64,000 bases of DNA. Source: Pelomonas lactea (GTDB lineage: Bacteria; Pseudomonadota; Gammaproteobacteria; Burkholderiales; Burkholderiaceae_C). Under the pieces are notes generated by a model. It searched no databases. It saw nothing but the letters and a program-made list of their open reading frames with translations, and was not told where the DNA came from. Each line of letters starts with the position of its first letter. Within the stretch, counting starts at the first letter, position 1. The stretch is from the NCBI RefSeq assembly GCF_043555885.1, contig NZ_JBIGHX010000009.1, positions 124,001-188,000 of the forward strand, in the 5' to 3' direction. Shown here piece after piece: positions 11,017 through 19,079 of this stretch. A program made the translations under genes and the position numbers.

Positions 11017-11095
11017 GGCGGGGCTGCGGAGTGACTCGGCTGGCGAGCCTACTGCAACCCGCGCCGCGAGGCGCTCGAAAGCCGCCTCGCGTCGG

Positions 11096-11545
11096 TCAGC
11101 ACATGTGCCAGCCGGTCACGCCATCCATTCGAACCGTCTGCGCCGCACCGCCAATTGAGTGGCCATGAAGGCCCTCGGCATCGATCGAGATCGGCCTGAA
11201 GCCCTCGAGCGCGACGTAGCGCCACTGGTGCAGATCAACAAGCACGCAGGTTCGGCGCAGCTCCCGGGGCAACGCACCCGCCCAATCCATCGCGAGGTAG
11301 CGGCCGTCCGGGGACCACCAGGTCATCGAGCCCCAGATGAGCCCCGGAAAGACTCTCTCTCCCAGGCGCATCTCCAACAGCGCGTCACCATGAGGCGGTT
11401 CGGTGACGTAACGGAACTCGACCAGCGCCCCCGTGGCCGGCACCGACACCCGCGTCGACCGATACCCGAGATACAGCCCGGCACCATCCACCGGTGCCTG
11501 CACCGCTTCAAGCGGTGCTGCCGGGCGGTTCCGTTCAGACGACAT
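11096..11545 (-). CDS. Hypothetical protein
   Basis: Protein of 149 residues that I do not recognise. It has no signal peptide or membrane segment. WWSPDGRYLAMDW near residue 77 resembles a WD40/TolB-type beta-propeller blade, and the rest looks like mixed beta structure (DLHQWRYVALEGFRPISIDAEG). Third-position G+C is somewhat lower than in neighbouring genes, which may mean a recent arrival. There is no clear ribosome site before the ATG. It lies alone between the protease gene and ilvD. Confidence 0.5.
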   Translation of the reverse strand: MSSERNRPAAPLEAVQAPVDGAGLYLGYRSTRVSVPATGALVEFRYVTEPPHGDALLEMRLGERVFPGLIWGSMTWWSPDGRYLAMDWAGALPRELRRTCVLVDLHQWRYVALEGFRPISIDAEGLHGHSIGGAAQTVRMDGVTGWHMC

Positions 11546-11581
11546 GAACTGTCAGCCTGGCCGCTGGAGCGCAGCCGATGC

Positions 11582-13444
11582 TCAGCCTTCCAGCTGGCTC
11601 AGGTCGCGCACCGCGCCCTTGTCCGCCGACGTCGCCAGCAGTGCGTAGGCCTTCAGCGCGGCCGACACCTTGCGCGGACGCGCCTCGACCGGCTTCCAGC
11701 CCTTGGCGTCCTGCTCGGCGCGGCGCTTGGCCAGCTCTTCGTCGCTGACCAGCACGTCGATCGTGCGGTTGGGGATGTCGATGCGGATGCGGTCGCCGTT
11801 GCGCACCAGGCCGATCGCGCCGCCGGCTGCCGCCTCGGGCGAGCAGTGGCCGATGGACAGGCCCGAGGTGCCGCCGGAGAAACGGCCGTCGGTCAGCAGC
11901 GCGCAGGCCTTGCCCAGGCCCTTGCTCTTGATGTAGCTGGTCGGGTAGAGCATTTCCTGCATGCCCGGGCCGCCCTTGGGGCCCTCGTAGCGCACCACCA
12001 CGACGTCGCCGGCCTTGACCTTGTCGTCCAGGATGTTGGCCACGGCTTCGTCCTGGCTTTCGACGACATGCGCCGGGCCTTCGAACACCAGCAGGCTGTC
12101 GTCCACGCCGGCGGTCTTCACGACGCAGCCGTCCAGCGCGATGTTGCCGCGCAGCACGGCCAAGCCGCCTTCCTTGCTGAAGGCGTGCTCGATGGAGCGG
12201 ATGCAGCCCTCGGCGCGGTCGGTGTCCAGGCTGGGCCAGCGGGTGTTCTGGCTGAAGGCGGTCTGCGTCGGGATGCCGGCCGGGCCGGCCATGTAGAAGG
12301 TCTTGACCGCGTCGCTCGGGTTGCGGGCGATGTCCCACTGGTCCAGCGCGTCCTTCATGGTCTTGGCGTGCACGGTGGGCGCGTCGGTGTGCAGCTTGCC
12401 CGCGCGGTCCAGCTCACCCAGGATGGCCATGATGCCGCCGGCGCGGTGCACGTCCTCGATGTGGTACTTGTTGGTGTTGGGCGCCACCTTGCACAGCTGC
12501 GGCACGCTGCGCGAGAGGCGGTCGATGTCACTCATGTCGAAGTCGATGCCGGCCTCCTGCGCCGCGGCCAGGATGTGCAGGATGGTGTTGGTGGAGCCGC
12601 CCATCGCGATGTCCAGCGTCATCGCGTTTTCAAACGCCTTCTTGCCGATCGCGCGCGGCAGCACGCTCGCGTCGTCCTGCTCGTAGAAACGCTTGCACAG
12701 CTCGACCGCCGTGCGGCCGGCCTGCTTGAACAGTGCTTCGCGGTCGGCGTGCGTGGCCACCACCGTGCCGTTGCCCGGCAGCGAGAGGCCCAGCGCCTCG
12801 GTCAGGCAGTTCATGGAGTTGGCGGTGAACATGCCCGAGCAGCTGCCGCAGGTGGGGCAGGCCGAGCGCTCGACCTCGGCCAGGTCGGCGTCGCTGACCT
12901 TGCTGTCGGCGGCCATGACCATGGCGTCGATCAGGTCCAGCTTCTTGATCTCGATCTTGGCGGTGCCGGGCACCGCCAGACGCACCTTGCCGGCTTCCAT
13001 CGGGCCGCCGGACACGAACACGACGGGGATGTTCAGCCGCATCGCGGCCATCAGCATGCCGGGGGTGATCTTGTCGCAGTTGGAGATGCACACCAGCGCG
13101 TCGGCGCAGTGGGCGTTGACCATGTACTCGACCGAGTCGGCAATGATGTCGCGGCTGGGCAGCGAGTACAGCATGCCGTCGTGGCCCATGGCGATGCCGT
13201 CGTCCACGGCGATGGTGTTGAACTCCTTGGCCACACCGCCCACGCGCTCGATCTCACGGGCCACCAGCTGGCCCAGGTCCTTCAGGTGCACGTGGCCGGG
13301 CACGAACTGGGTGAAGGAGTTGGCGATGGCGATGATGGGCTTCGCGAAGTCGTCGTCCTTCATGCCGGTGGCGCGCCACAGCGAGCGGGCGCCCGCCATG
13401 TTGCGGCCGGCGGTGGAGGTCTTGGAGCGGTAAGGCGTGGGCAT
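11582..13444 (-). CDS. ilvD: Dihydroxy-acid dehydratase
   Basis: Fe-S enzyme of branched-chain amino acid synthesis that converts dihydroxyisovalerate and dihydroxymethylvalerate to the 2-oxo acids. Length 620 residues, close to E. coli IlvD. Motifs: KPIIAIANSFTQFVPGH near the N-terminus, cluster cysteines in VCISNCDKITPGML and CPTCGSCSGMFTANSMNC, and GRFSGGTSGLSIGH in the C-terminal domain. The ATG at 13444 begins MPTPYRSKTSTAGRNMAGAR, a normal IlvD start; the frame stays open upstream only as antisense shadow. A GACAAT hexamer at 13478-13483 on the minus strand could be its -10 element. Confidence 0.97.
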   Translation of the reverse strand: MPTPYRSKTSTAGRNMAGARSLWRATGMKDDDFAKPIIAIANSFTQFVPGHVHLKDLGQLVAREIERVGGVAKEFNTIAVDDGIAMGHDGMLYSLPSRDIIADSVEYMVNAHCADALVCISNCDKITPGMLMAAMRLNIPVVFVSGGPMEAGKVRLAVPGTAKIEIKKLDLIDAMVMAADSKVSDADLAEVERSACPTCGSCSGMFTANSMNCLTEALGLSLPGNGTVVATHADREALFKQAGRTAVELCKRFYEQDDASVLPRAIGKKAFENAMTLDIAMGGSTNTILHILAAAQEAGIDFDMSDIDRLSRSVPQLCKVAPNTNKYHIEDVHRAGGIMAILGELDRAGKLHTDAPTVHAKTMKDALDQWDIARNPSDAVKTFYMAGPAGIPTQTAFSQNTRWPSLDTDRAEGCIRSIEHAFSKEGGLAVLRGNIALDGCVVKTAGVDDSLLVFEGPAHVVESQDEAVANILDDKVKAGDVVVVRYEGPKGGPGMQEMLYPTSYIKSKGLGKACALLTDGRFSGGTSGLSIGHCSPEAAAGGAIGLVRNGDRIRIDIPNRTIDVLVSDEELAKRRAEQDAKGWKPVEARPRKVSAALKAYALLATSADKGAVRDLSQLEG

Positions 13445-13503
13445 GGCAGCAGTCGGTGCGGATGCAGGGAAGCCGCGATTGTCCGGCGGAGCCGGCGCCA
13501 GGG

Positions 13504-13950
13504 TTATTCCGAAACCCTGCCGAAAGCTCGGTTGCCCCTTGCCGAATGCTCCGCACCGGCGACGCGCCAGGCCTGCACCACCGCCCAGCTCAGCTCGGGC
13601 AGCAGGAACAGCAGCAGCACGGGCTCGCCCGTCTGCGCCCAGGCCCAGGCCATCCACAGGCTGAACAGCGCGCGCGCCGCGGCGTCGTGGCGGCCGAGCT
13701 GCGTCGTCGGCCCGCGCAGCCGCAGCACGCTCCACACCAGCACGACGCTGCCCATCAGCAGCGCGAACAACAGCTGCAGCGGCGCGAACCCCGGCAGCGG
13801 CTGCCCGCCCAGCGCCTGGTTGACGGCGCTGAGGTGCCCAAAGGCGATGGCGAAGGTCCACGGCGTGGCGAACGGTGCGGTGACGACAAGGTCGTACGCG
13901 GCGCTGGCCTGCACGACGCGGCGGAACTGGGCGGGGGTGAAAGCGGGCAT
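13504..13950 (-). CDS. Small integral membrane protein, probable MerR target
   Basis: Protein of 148 residues with about four hydrophobic segments (for example VVVTAPFATPWTFAIAFGHL, LQLLFALLMGSVVLVWSVL, ALFSLWMAWAW and VLLLFLLPELSWAVV). I recognise no family. Its start is 37 bases from a MerR-type palindrome whose TTGACC is oriented towards this gene, so it is the likely target of the divergent MerR regulator at 14029. It lies 60 bases upstream of ilvD on the same strand but need not share its function. Confidence 0.65.
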   Translation of the reverse strand: MPAFTPAQFRRVVQASAAYDLVVTAPFATPWTFAIAFGHLSAVNQALGGQPLPGFAPLQLLFALLMGSVVLVWSVLRLRGPTTQLGRHDAAARALFSLWMAWAWAQTGEPVLLLFLLPELSWAVVQAWRVAGAEHSARGNRAFGRVSE

Positions 13951-13987
13951 GGGCGCAGATTGATGTGACGAAGGTGCGCAGCCTCAC

Positions 13988-14011
13988 CCCTGGACTACGC
14001 TCCAGGGTCAA
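13988..14011 (-). promoter_or_regulatory. MerR-type operator/promoter in a divergent intergenic region
   Basis: Seven-base perfect inverted arms CCCTGGA (13988-13994) and TCCAGGG (14001-14007) flank six bases. On the minus strand the site overlaps a -35 sequence TTGACC (14006-14011), followed by 19 bases to the -10 position (13981-13986, TGAGGC, a poor match). The long spacer bridged by a dyad is the signature of MerR-family promoters. It points towards the membrane-protein gene starting at 13950. Confidence 0.65.
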
Positions 14012-14028
14012 GGCTTTTTTGACACCCC

Positions 14029-14403
14029 ATGCAGATCGGCACCCTGAGCGAGCGCACCGGCCTCTCCCGCGACAGCCTGCGCTTCTACGAGAAGCGCGGC
14101 TTGCTGCAGGCGCGCCGCAGCGCCAACGGCTACCGCGACTATCCCGAGGAAGCCGTGCAATGGCTGGGCTATGTGCGTACCGCACAGCAACTGGGCTTCA
14201 CGCTGGCCGAGATTGCGGCCGACCTGCCCCTGCTCACGCAGGGCGAGGACGCCGGCCCCGCGCTGCGGGCCACGCTGGCGCGCAAGCTGGCCGACATCGA
14301 CGCCCGCATCGCCGCGCTGCAGGGGCTGCGTGGCGAACTGGCCACGCGGCTGGCCGAGACGCCCCAGACCGGTGCCAGCTGCCCGCTGCGGCCGCTGGCC
14401 TGA
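14029..14403 (+). CDS. MerR-family transcriptional regulator
   Basis: Protein of 124 residues with the MerR winged helix at the N-terminus (IGTLSERTGLSRDSLRFYEK, then a wing with SANGYRDYPEEAV) and a long dimerisation helix. The only cysteine is C118 in ASCPL, so it lacks the paired cysteines of CueR, ZntR or CadR, and the signal is probably not a soft metal held by those ligands. The operator at 13988-14007 is just upstream and points to the divergent membrane protein. The stop codon lies inside a hairpin shared with the convergent gene. Confidence 0.85.
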   Translation: MQIGTLSERTGLSRDSLRFYEKRGLLQARRSANGYRDYPEEAVQWLGYVRTAQQLGFTLAEIAADLPLLTQGEDAGPALRATLARKLADIDARIAALQGLRGELATRLAETPQTGASCPLRPLA

Positions 14404-14416
14404 GCACGCTCAGGCC
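14397..14416. terminator. Hairpin spanning both stop codons of convergent genes
   Basis: GGCCTGAG (14397-14404) and CTCAGGCC (14409-14416) form a perfect eight-base stem around CACG. It includes the TGA of the MerR gene and the stop of the convergent chemoreceptor-like gene. There is no T-run on either side, so terminator activity is an inference. Confidence 0.4.
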
Positions 14417-15096
14417 ACGGCGCTGCGCACCGCCTCGCGCACCAGGCCATCGAGCCGGCCGGTGATGCTGGTCAACTCGCCCGACACGACCGCGAACTCA
14501 CGGCCTGACGCGCCGGCGCGCGCCGCCACCACCTGCGCGTTGAACGACACGATGCGCGCGTGCTTGGCGATCTGCTCGATGTCGCCCATGACGCTGGTGA
14601 GCTGCCGCTTGGCGGCCGCGGCGTGCTGGCGCGCCAGGTCTTCATAGAGCTGCGTGAGCCGGTTCAGCGTGGCCAGCAACGGCGTGGCGGCCTCCACCAG
14701 CTCCTCCAGCAGCGTCGCAGCGTTGAAGGCATCGGCCGCGATCGCATCCAGCGCGCGGCGGGCCTGGTCGATGAAGGTCGTGATGCGCTCGTTCGAACGC
14801 TCGGCACCGAAGTAGGCCTCGGTCAGCGCCTCGCCCAGCGCCTGCGGCGCCAGCTCGCCGGCCAGCAGCGCGCCGTGGGCCTCGCCGAAGGTCGCCAGCG
14901 CCTCGCGGGCCGTGGCCAGCGCGCCCTCGCGGCCCTGCGCGGCCAGCACGGCGTACAGCACCACGCGCTGCGACGTGAAGCGGCGCCGGCCGGACAGGTT
15001 GATGGTCTTGCCGAACAACTCGCCGGCCGTCTGCGCACGCGCAGCGGGCATCGCTCGCTTTGGTGCATCGGCGGGGGCACGCGACAGGTGCAGCAT
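14410..15096 (-). CDS. Soluble PilJ/chemoreceptor-like protein
   Basis: Protein of 228 residues without a membrane segment. Residues 25-55 contain INLSGRRRFTSQRVVLYAVL, which matches the start of PilJ-type sensor domains. Residues 172-208 contain a chemoreceptor hairpin-tip-like stretch, IVSFNAQVVAARAGASGREF, compared with the usual LALNAAIEAARAGE..RGFAVVA. The signalling region is much shorter than in full methyl-accepting proteins and there is no HAMP domain. CGGAG lies eight bases before the ATG. It may feed a chemosensory array or act alone; no che or pil gene is in the window. Confidence 0.7.
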   Translation of the reverse strand: MLHLSRAPADAPKRAMPAARAQTAGELFGKTINLSGRRRFTSQRVVLYAVLAAQGREGALATAREALATFGEAHGALLAGELAPQALGEALTEAYFGAERSNERITTFIDQARRALDAIAADAFNAATLLEELVEAATPLLATLNRLTQLYEDLARQHAAAAKRQLTSVMGDIEQIAKHARIVSFNAQVVAARAGASGREFAVVSGELTSITGRLDGLVREAVRSAVA

Positions 15097-15316
15097 GGTG
15101 GGTCTCCGTGATCTGGTTCACGACTGGCGACTGCCCCGCGGGGCCCGCAGCCGTCACATGATCAGGGTTAGCACGGGGCATGCCAGTGGCCGGGCGCCGG
15201 TGCGCGACGGCGCGCTGCAGCTGGTGCCCACCATCGTGCAGCGTGTCGCATGCCGCTCGCGGTCGGGCCGCGGCCGCAGCAGCATGGCGCCCCACGCTTT
15301 CTCTCCTGGAGCGCCC

Positions 15317-16630
15317 ATGCTGCCTCTGCTTCTGGCCGTCCTGGCCGCCGCCTCGCCCGCCCCACCGCTGGACGCAATGCCGCAGACCACGCTGGCCCCC
15401 GATCTGCGCTGCCTGCTCGGCGCCTACGCACTGCCCCGCGGCCGGGTGCTGACCATCACCGGCGAGGACGGCCGCCCGCGCACGCTGCGCTACACGGCGG
15501 CGGAGGGCCGCTTCGGCGCGCTGCAGGAGGGGCCCGACGGCCGGTTCCGCGGGGATGACGCCGAGATCTACTTCGCCCCCTGCGCGGACGGCCGGCTGAC
15601 GCTGGGCAGCGGCGAGCACGCCTTGACCGGCACCCGCCTCGCCACGGTCGAGCAGGAGACCGACTTCATCAGCGACGGCCTGCGCCTGCACGGCAAGCTG
15701 GTGCTGCCGCCCGGCGGCCGGCCACGTGCGCTGGCGGTGTGGATCGAGGGCTCCAACAACGACCCGTCCACCGACGACAGCGTCTGGCCCCACGAGCTCG
15801 CGCGCCGCGGCGTGGCGGTGTTCGCATACGACAAGCGCGGCACCGGTCGCTCGGCCGGTGCGCCGTCGTCGGACTTCCACGTCCGCGCGCGCGACACGCT
15901 GGCCGCGCTGCAGGCCGCCCGGAAGCTCACGCCGGGCCAGCCGCGGCTGGGCGTCATCGGCGCCAGCCAGGGCGGCTGGGTGGCCCCCATCGTCGCGTCG
16001 CAAGCGCCGCTGGACTTCGTCGTCGCGGCGTTCGCGATGGCCGAGGGGCCCATCGCGCAGGACCGCGAACTGGTGGACCAGCAGCTGCGCGACGCCGGCT
16101 TCGATGCCGACGCACGGCAGCAGGCCCGCACGCTCACCGCGCTGACCGAGCGCATCGTGCGCTCCGGGTTGCAGGACGGCTATGCCGAGCTGGACGCGTT
16201 CAAGGCCGCCCATGCCGGCGCGCCATGGCTGGCGGCGCTGCAGCCGCGCTCGTACACCGGCGTGTTCCTGAAGTTCAGCAGCGCCGAGCTGCGCCAGCAT
16301 GGCGCCGCGATGGCGCAGGGGCTGAGCTTCGACCACGACCCGCGGCCGCTGCTCGAATCGCTGCGCACGCGCCAGCTGTGGCTGCTGGGCGGCAGCGACC
16401 GCCAGGCGCCCAACGCCGGCACGCAAGAGGTCTTGCGCGGGCTGCAGCGCGAGGGCCGCGACGTGTCGGTCGTCGTCTTCCCGCGGGCCGACCACGGCCT
16501 CATCGAGCCCCTGCCGCTGCCCGACGGCCGCCGCGTGCCCGCTTACTCGCCCGGCCTGTTCGACATCACGGCAGACTGGCTGCTGCACGGCCGCCTGCCG
16601 GGCAGCGGCCGGTTCGTGGTCCTGCCCTAG
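15317..16630 (+). CDS. Exported alpha/beta hydrolase
   Basis: Protein of 437 residues with a signal peptide (MLPLLLAVLAAASPAPPLDA). A beta-rich N-terminal region of about 110 residues precedes an alpha/beta hydrolase domain. The nucleophile is S217 in GASQGGW, the oxyanion region is in WIEGSNNDPS, and the late histidine is in FPRADHGL. Such proteins act on esters, peptides or xenobiotics in the periplasm; the substrate is unknown. CTGGAGCG lies seven bases before the ATG. The 220-base region upstream (15097-15316) shows no convincing gene. The stop overlaps that of the convergent aminotransferase by four bases. Confidence 0.85.
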   Translation: MLPLLLAVLAAASPAPPLDAMPQTTLAPDLRCLLGAYALPRGRVLTITGEDGRPRTLRYTAAEGRFGALQEGPDGRFRGDDAEIYFAPCADGRLTLGSGEHALTGTRLATVEQETDFISDGLRLHGKLVLPPGGRPRALAVWIEGSNNDPSTDDSVWPHELARRGVAVFAYDKRGTGRSAGAPSSDFHVRARDTLAALQAARKLTPGQPRLGVIGASQGGWVAPIVASQAPLDFVVAAFAMAEGPIAQDRELVDQQLRDAGFDADARQQARTLTALTERIVRSGLQDGYAELDAFKAAHAGAPWLAALQPRSYTGVFLKFSSAELRQHGAAMAQGLSFDHDPRPLLESLRTRQLWLLGGSDRQAPNAGTQEVLRGLQREGRDVSVVVFPRADHGLIEPLPLPDGRRVPAYSPGLFDITADWLLHGRLPGSGRFVVLP

Positions 16631-17772
16631 CCGAGCCTCGCCAGCCGGCGCGCGGCCTCGGCCAGCGTCTCGTCGCGCTTCGCAAAGCAGAAGCGCACAT
16701 GCCGGCGCTGCTGCGGCTGCTGGTAGAAGACCGACAGCGGGATGGCCGCGACGCCGATCTCGGTGGTCAGCCAGCGGGCGAAGTCCAGCTCGCTGAGGTC
16801 CGACACGGCGCTGTAGTCCACCGTCTGGAAGTATGTGCCCTCGCAGGGCAGCAGCTTCAGCGGCGTGGCCGCCAGCGCGGCGCGGAAGGCGTCGCGCTTG
16901 GCCTGGTAGAAGCCGCTCAGGCCCTGCCACGGCGACGGGTCGGCCAGGTAGGCGGCCAGCGCGTGCTGGGTGGGCGTGTGCACCGTGAACACGGTGTACT
17001 GGTGCAGCCGGCGGAACGCGGCGGACAGCACCGGCGGCGCGGCGACGAAGCCGACCTTCCAGCCCGTCACGTGGAAGGTCTTGCCGAAGCTGCTGACGAG
17101 GAAGCTGCGCTCGCGCAGCGCCGGGTAGCGCGCCACGCTCTCGTGCGGTGCGCCATCGAACACCATGTGCTCGTAGACCTCGTCGCTGACGACGAACAGG
17201 TCGTGCTGATCGGCGATGCGCTGCAGCTCCAGCAGGTCCTCGCGCGTGGCCACACGGCCGCTGGGGTTGTGCGGCGTGTTGATGACGATGGCGCGCGTGC
17301 GCGGCGTGACGGCGGCGCGCACGGCGGCCCAGTCGATGCGGTAATCCGCCGTCATCGGCACACCCACAGGCACGGCGCCGGCCAGGCGGATGGCGGGGTC
17401 GTAGCTGTCGTAGGCGGGCTCGATGATGACGACCTCATCCCCGGCGCCGACGCAGGCGTGCAGCGCCGTGATGAGGCCCTGCGTTCCGCCGGCGGTGATG
17501 GTGATGTCGCTGCCGGCGTCGTAGGCGGCGCCGTACAGCGTGTTGAGCTTGGCCGCCACGGCCTCGCGCAGGGCCGGCACGCCGGTCATCGGCGGGTACT
17601 GGTTGTGGCCGGCGGCCATCGCGTCGGTGACGGCCTGCAGCAGGCCTGGGTCGGCGCCGAAGTCCGGGAAGCCCTGGCCGAGGTTGACGGCGCCATGCTC
17701 GGCCGCCAGCGCCGACATGACGGTGAAGATGGTGGTGCCCGTGTTGGGCAGCTTCGGTGGCAATGCACGCAT
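16627..17772 (-). CDS. PLP-dependent aminotransferase, class I/II (YbdL-like methionine aminotransferase)
   Basis: Fold-type I aminotransferase of 381 residues. Visible are NLGQGFPDF at the N-terminus, NTPHNPSGRV and VSDEVYEHMVFDG of the PLP site, and the Schiff-base lysine in SSFGKTFHVTGWKVG. The pattern is closest to the YbdL/kynurenine aminotransferase-like group that uses methionine and aromatic amino acids. I start it at the ATG at 17772 rather than the one at 17790, because a TTGCACAAT promoter-like motif overlaps the latter. It could in principle transaminate beta-amino acids, but nothing in the sequence or position supports that. Confidence 0.9.
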   Translation of the reverse strand: MRALPPKLPNTGTTIFTVMSALAAEHGAVNLGQGFPDFGADPGLLQAVTDAMAAGHNQYPPMTGVPALREAVAAKLNTLYGAAYDAGSDITITAGGTQGLITALHACVGAGDEVVIIEPAYDSYDPAIRLAGAVPVGVPMTADYRIDWAAVRAAVTPRTRAIVINTPHNPSGRVATREDLLELQRIADQHDLFVVSDEVYEHMVFDGAPHESVARYPALRERSFLVSSFGKTFHVTGWKVGFVAAPPVLSAAFRRLHQYTVFTVHTPTQHALAAYLADPSPWQGLSGFYQAKRDAFRAALAATPLKLLPCEGTYFQTVDYSAVSDLSELDFARWLTTEIGVAAIPLSVFYQQPQQRRHVRFCFAKRDETLAEAARRLARLG

Positions 17773-17781
17773 GGTGGCGCG

Positions 17782-17787
17782 ATTGTG
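17782..17787 (-). promoter_or_regulatory. -10-like CACAAT of a possible leaderless mRNA (aminotransferase)
   Basis: CACAAT on the minus strand, inside TTGCACAAT, ends nine bases before the ATG at 17772. No ribosome site is present. The same nine-base string precedes the genes at 43381 and 63114. Confidence 0.4.
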
Positions 17788-17821
17788 CAAGCGCGCCCAG
17801 CGCCCGCCCCCGCGCCGACGA

Positions 17822-18175
17822 TCAGGCGGCGGCCACGCCGGCGCACTCCTCGAAGGCGTCCAGCGCGCGGGCCGCGTACATCAGCGACGGGCCGCCACCC
17901 ATGTAGACGCACACGGCCAGCGCTTCCTCCAGCTCCGCGCGCGTGCAGCCCAGCTTGACGAGCGCCTGCGCATGGAAGGCGAGGCAGGCGTCACAGCGCG
18001 CGGCCACGCCCAGCGCCATGGCGATGAGTTCCTTGGCCTTGGCATCCAGCGCGCCCGGGCGCATGGCCGCCTGCGACAGCGAGCCGAAGCCGCGCATCAC
18101 ATCGGGCACATCGGCCCGCAATTGCGTCAGCGTGGAGGAAATGTCGGCGGCCAGGGCGCGGTATCCGGTGCTCAT
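17822..18175 (-). CDS. Carboxymuconolactone decarboxylase / AhpD-like protein
   Basis: Protein of 117 residues, the normal size for this family. It has the redox-type motif CDACLAFHAQAL (CxxCxxxH), preceded by LIAMALGVAAR, which is the AhpD-like signature. Such proteins are usually disulfide reductases or antioxidant proteins; the decarboxylase name is historical. The ATG at 18175 has GGAG about nine bases upstream, which decides the start against longer in-frame options. It could be expressed together with the upstream LprI-MliC gene, but 90 bases separate them. Confidence 0.88.
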   Translation of the reverse strand: MSTGYRALAADISSTLTQLRADVPDVMRGFGSLSQAAMRPGALDAKAKELIAMALGVAARCDACLAFHAQALVKLGCTRAELEEALAVCVYMGGGPSLMYAARALDAFEECAGVAAA

Positions 18176-18265
18176 GCGGCGCTCCATCGAAACATGTGAT
18201 GGCGCCATGGTGGCGCTGCGGGCGGCGCCTCGCCTTGACCTGCCGCAAGCCGCGGCGCCGGTCAC

Positions 18266-19051
18266 TCAGCGTGCGGCAGCGGTGCAGCGCTGCTCCGGCG
18301 CCTGCCAACCCCAGACGACGCGGGCCTCGCCCTGGTGCTCCCAGTAGCTCTCATTGCGCCCCTGGTAGCGGCTGCCGCTGGCGCCGGGCTGCTGCGTCAT
18401 CAGCGAGGTCTGGTCGCCGCGCTCGGCAATGAGGCTGGGCGGCTCGGTGGCGTTGAAGAAGCTGACCGCCACCTCGCTGCCGTCGTCACAGCGCCAGCGC
18501 GCCGTGGCGGACACCGGCACCAGCCGGTAGCGGGCCTGCAGCTCCAGCAGCCGGCGGGCCGATGACTCGCGCACGCAGGCGGCTCGGGCCTCGGCATCGG
18601 GGCCGGCCTTCCAGCAGTCGTGCCGCTCGCGCTGCCAGCCGTGCTGCTCTGCGGCCAGCAGCGGCGGATGCTCGTTGACGGCCTGGCGCTTCGCAGCCGC
18701 GAAGGCCTGGGCCACGCGTGCGTCCAGCAGCGCCAGGCCGGCGCGTTCGCACACCAGCGCCTCCACGCTGCCGCGCGCCTGGCGGGTGCGGCAGCTGGGC
18801 GCGCGGCGCGCCTCGTCCAGCGCCTGCTGCACGCGGACACACCAGGCCGGCGTGCCACGCGCCGGCAGGTCGCGCAGGCCCAGCTGGTGTTCGACAACGC
18901 GCTGCCATTCCACCGAGCCCTGGTCGGGCCCGTGGCCGTCGCCGCCCAGCCGCGCCTGGACGTCGCGCTGCCAGCGCGCATCGCAGGCGGGCGGCGCAGC
19001 GTGCGTCAACGCCGACAGACAGATCAGGGTGGCACCGAGCAGGCTTTTCAT
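18266..19051 (-). CDS. Exported LprI/MliC two-domain protein (putative lysozyme inhibitor)
   Basis: Protein of 261 residues with a signal peptide (MKSLLGATLICLSALTHA). The middle region (about 95-175) has the LprI/DUF1311 pattern CERAGLALLDARVAQAF...WQRERHDCW...CVRESSARRLLEL. The C-terminal 80 residues look like MliC, the inhibitor of C-type lysozyme: WRCDDGSEVAVSFFNAT, SGSRYQGRNESYWEHQGEA. Ten cysteines after the signal sequence suggest disulfides in the periplasm. GGGAG lies seven bases before the ATG. The role as lysozyme inhibitor is inferred from family resemblance. Confidence 0.75.
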   Translation of the reverse strand: MKSLLGATLICLSALTHAAPPACDARWQRDVQARLGGDGHGPDQGSVEWQRVVEHQLGLRDLPARGTPAWCVRVQQALDEARRAPSCRTRQARGSVEALVCERAGLALLDARVAQAFAAAKRQAVNEHPPLLAAEQHGWQRERHDCWKAGPDAEARAACVRESSARRLLELQARYRLVPVSATARWRCDDGSEVAVSFFNATEPPSLIAERGDQTSLMTQQPGASGSRYQGRNESYWEHQGEARVVWGWQAPEQRCTAAAR

Positions 19052-19079
19052 CAGCGTCTCCCGGCAGCAGGCCGGCGAA

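Noticed and set aside
11159..13963. An open frame of 934 codons on the plus strand opposite ilvD
   Set aside because: It mirrors ilvD codon by codon and has no start signal or recognisable domain.
15097..15316. A small gene or RNA in the 220-base gap
   Set aside because: Short frames are present on both strands but none has a start signal or protein-like composition, and I see no stable RNA fold with a terminator.
16627..17772. The missing beta-alanine transaminase of the pyrimidine pathway
   Set aside because: Its motifs are of the class I/II YbdL-like group, not the omega-aminotransferase class III, and it is about 9 kb from the operon on the other strand.
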